Positions 62,136-64,000 of a stretch of 64,000 nt of DNA are shown piece by piece. The notes under the pieces are model-generated. The model saw nothing but the letters and a program-made list of their open reading frames with translations, searched no databases and was not told where the DNA came from. A program made the position numbers and the translations under genes. Location of the stretch: assembly GCA_026874595.1 (NCBI GenBank), contig CM049309.1:10073076-10137075 (forward strand), written 5' to 3'. The DNA is from Sipunculus nudus. Lineage: Eukaryota; Annelida; Sipuncula; Golfingiida; Sipunculidae. Position 1 is the first letter of the stretch; each line of letters begins with the position of its first letter.

Positions 62136-62436
62136 GGCCCAGTCAATGAAATGGCTCTGACAGAGATATCAATTGTCTCTCACTGTGTCGTACTTAGTGT
62201 CGGTACTGCTACCACGTGGCAACTTACATAACTAATTACCATTCTCTGACCCTCTTATTTCATCGACTGGTAAACTTTGGCCGTACTGGACAGTCAGCGC
62301 CACACATTACCGCCTCACTGAACTAAGGTCTTTCCCAGTGACAAAAAGGAGTAATTATAGTGGTCTTTCCCAGAATCTATTTCCAAAACCAACATGGTTA
62401 ATTCAGTAACCGCCTATTATTGTGGGCTTCCAGCTT

Positions 62437-62462
62437 GCTATGTATGTATGTATGTATGTATG

Positions 62463-62506
<44 letters not shown>
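62437..62506 (+). repeat. (GTAT)n then (AT)n microsatellite
   Basis: Six GTAT units followed by about 20 AT units, within the 1.1-kb segment between the two minisatellite blocks. Confidence 0.97.
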
Positions 62507-62507
<1 letters not shown>

Positions 62508-63254
62508 CCATTTTATCAGTCTTAATATGTTAAGGTCCTCAGCTATTTGAGTACGGCAAGATTTTTAACACTATATTAAACCCTAAGCCCGAGAGAGTCA
62601 GTGTGTCACTGTTTATCAGGCCATTGCTTATCTCAGTAGGCCGGTTTTAAAATGCGTCTTCAGCTCTGCAAATCTGCTTGAGATATTCAGGTCCACAAGC
62701 GATGAATGCAGTCAAACTGTTATTTTCATGTACTGGCTGACTGAAACGATCACGACGTTCAGCGTGTTGGCAACTCAACAGTGGCAAAACTTTCATGTGT
62801 AACTTTAACACTAACAAATACACAGTACAAAATCGATGCGACATTGGTACAATACACTTAAATTTGCCCATGGACCGTATGTTTGAAAAGCAGAGATATA
62901 TCATAGGACACGAAGGTCCATGTATGGACTTTCTAAAAACATGCATGATTTCAGTGTGAATGTTACCAAGGGGGTTGAGCTGTCTATTGTCTATGGGACG
63001 CTGTTAGCCTCTTCATAGCAATGATGCCATTCACAGGAGGCCAGGTGGCCTGATATGCAAATGCAAGGGAATTGTCAGGAGCCTTGTGACGCCCTAATAT
63101 GCAAATATCAGGGATTCGCTATACGGATTCGCCATATGGACTTTACAGGGCTTTAGTGATAAGAGCAAGAACTGAGTTACGTCGCGTATATGGAATCAAG
63201 TTTCATTTGAAGCATTTTAGCAGTAAACATCAATACACTAAAGCCCAGGCAGGG

Positions 63255-63645
63255 CTAAGAGACATTACAAATCCTGTGACATTTGGTTGAGAGAAATTAC
63301 AAATCCTGTGACATTTGGTTGAGAGATATTACAAATCCTGTGACATATTTCAGAGACATTAAAAATCCTGTGACATTAGGTTTAGAGAAATTACAAATCC
63401 TGTGACATTTGGTTGAGAGAAATTACAAATCCTGTGACATTTGGTTGAGAGATATTACAAATCCTGTGACATATTTCAGAGACATTAAAAATCCTGTGAC
63501 ATTAGGTTTAGAGAAATTACAAATCCTGTGACATATTTTGTTCAGAGACATTACAAATCCTGTGACATTTTGCTCCGAGACATTACAAATCCTGTGGCAT
63601 TTTGTCCAGTGACTGGACAAGTACTGTTACATTTTGTCCAGACAT
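63255..63645 (+). repeat. 32-bp minisatellite, block 2, with 126-bp duplication
   Basis: Same unit and orientation as block 1. The variant 'gagagatatt' recurs at 63321 and 63447, so a segment of about four units was duplicated. A minus-strand 65-codon frame here is an artefact of the repeat. Confidence 0.95.
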
Positions 63646-63649
63646 AAAA

Positions 63650-64000
63650 AGTATTTTGCCTTGTCTTTCAGAGATTTTTGTTGGGATATTTTCTTTAAGA
63701 GCATTATTAATGCTGTGGAGTTTGGTCTAGACAATATATATTCTGTGAATCTGTCCATTTAAAAATGTCCTGTTCAATTTTATTTGTAAGACACTTTTGC
63801 CTGTAGCATATTTTCTATGGTTTTATCAAGTAACGTTTGTCTTAGAATTTTTTTTTGCATCAGAGTGATTAAACAAGAGACAACGTCTAATGACATTGGT
63901 GCCTTATATCTGCAGCCGAAGTACAACGGAGGTATATAACACAGCGTTCTTAAAGCATGCCAGAACATCTCCCTCTCAATCATCAGTGCCGGAGTAATCC
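63650..64000. other. window end, nothing recognised
   Basis: The last 100 bases are somewhat more CpG-rich; no exon could be supported. Confidence 0.5.

Overview
The window looks like nuclear DNA of a lophotrochozoan animal, most probably a bivalve mollusc. It is AT-rich and intron-dominated. It is full of dispersed repeats of types common in bivalve genomes: (GGAC)n-tailed elements, phrases such as 'gggcccataact', minisatellite-cored non-autonomous elements, and Tc1-like MITEs. The species call is inference from repeat style. The gene call rests on protein similarity read by eye.

One real gene is visible, on the minus strand: a homolog of POMGNT1, the protein O-linked-mannose beta-1,2-N-acetylglucosaminyltransferase. 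Ten exons with canonical AG/GT junctions and a continuous reading frame are spread over 44 kb (44184 down to 21). They cover the Golgi-lumenal stem, the carbohydrate-binding stem domain and the first part of the GT13 catalytic domain up to the metal-binding EED motif. The rest of the catalytic domain lies left of base 1. A candidate exon for the membrane anchor lies at 54686-54828. The first exon with the start codon was not found.

Layout: 1-5.1 kb is exon-dense (eight exons), with a tandemly duplicated, broken piece of one exon. 5.1-8.4 kb holds a tRNA-type SINE remnant and a 1.5-kb element with a 280-bp tandem core. 8.5-26 kb is a 17.5-kb intron. A lone 66-bp exon lies at 26 kb, followed by an 18-kb intron (26-44 kb) holding nested transposon insertions. 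44-54.7 kb carries minisatellites and further elements. 54.8-64 kb contains another hairpin-ended element, a decayed LINE reverse-transcriptase fragment and a split 32-bp minisatellite.

The most unusual observation is a shared design in several sequence-unrelated repeat families. Each has a 5' head with a short hairpin followed by a 9-13 nt motif. Most have a minisatellite or GGAC-rich body or tail. Each ends in a 3' hairpin that carries the same motif inverted. This fits Helentron-associated (HINE/'pearl'-type) non-autonomous elements, and it predicted the ends of a further family in the same window. Paralogous 'empty' copies let two insertions in one nested element be resolved almost to the base.
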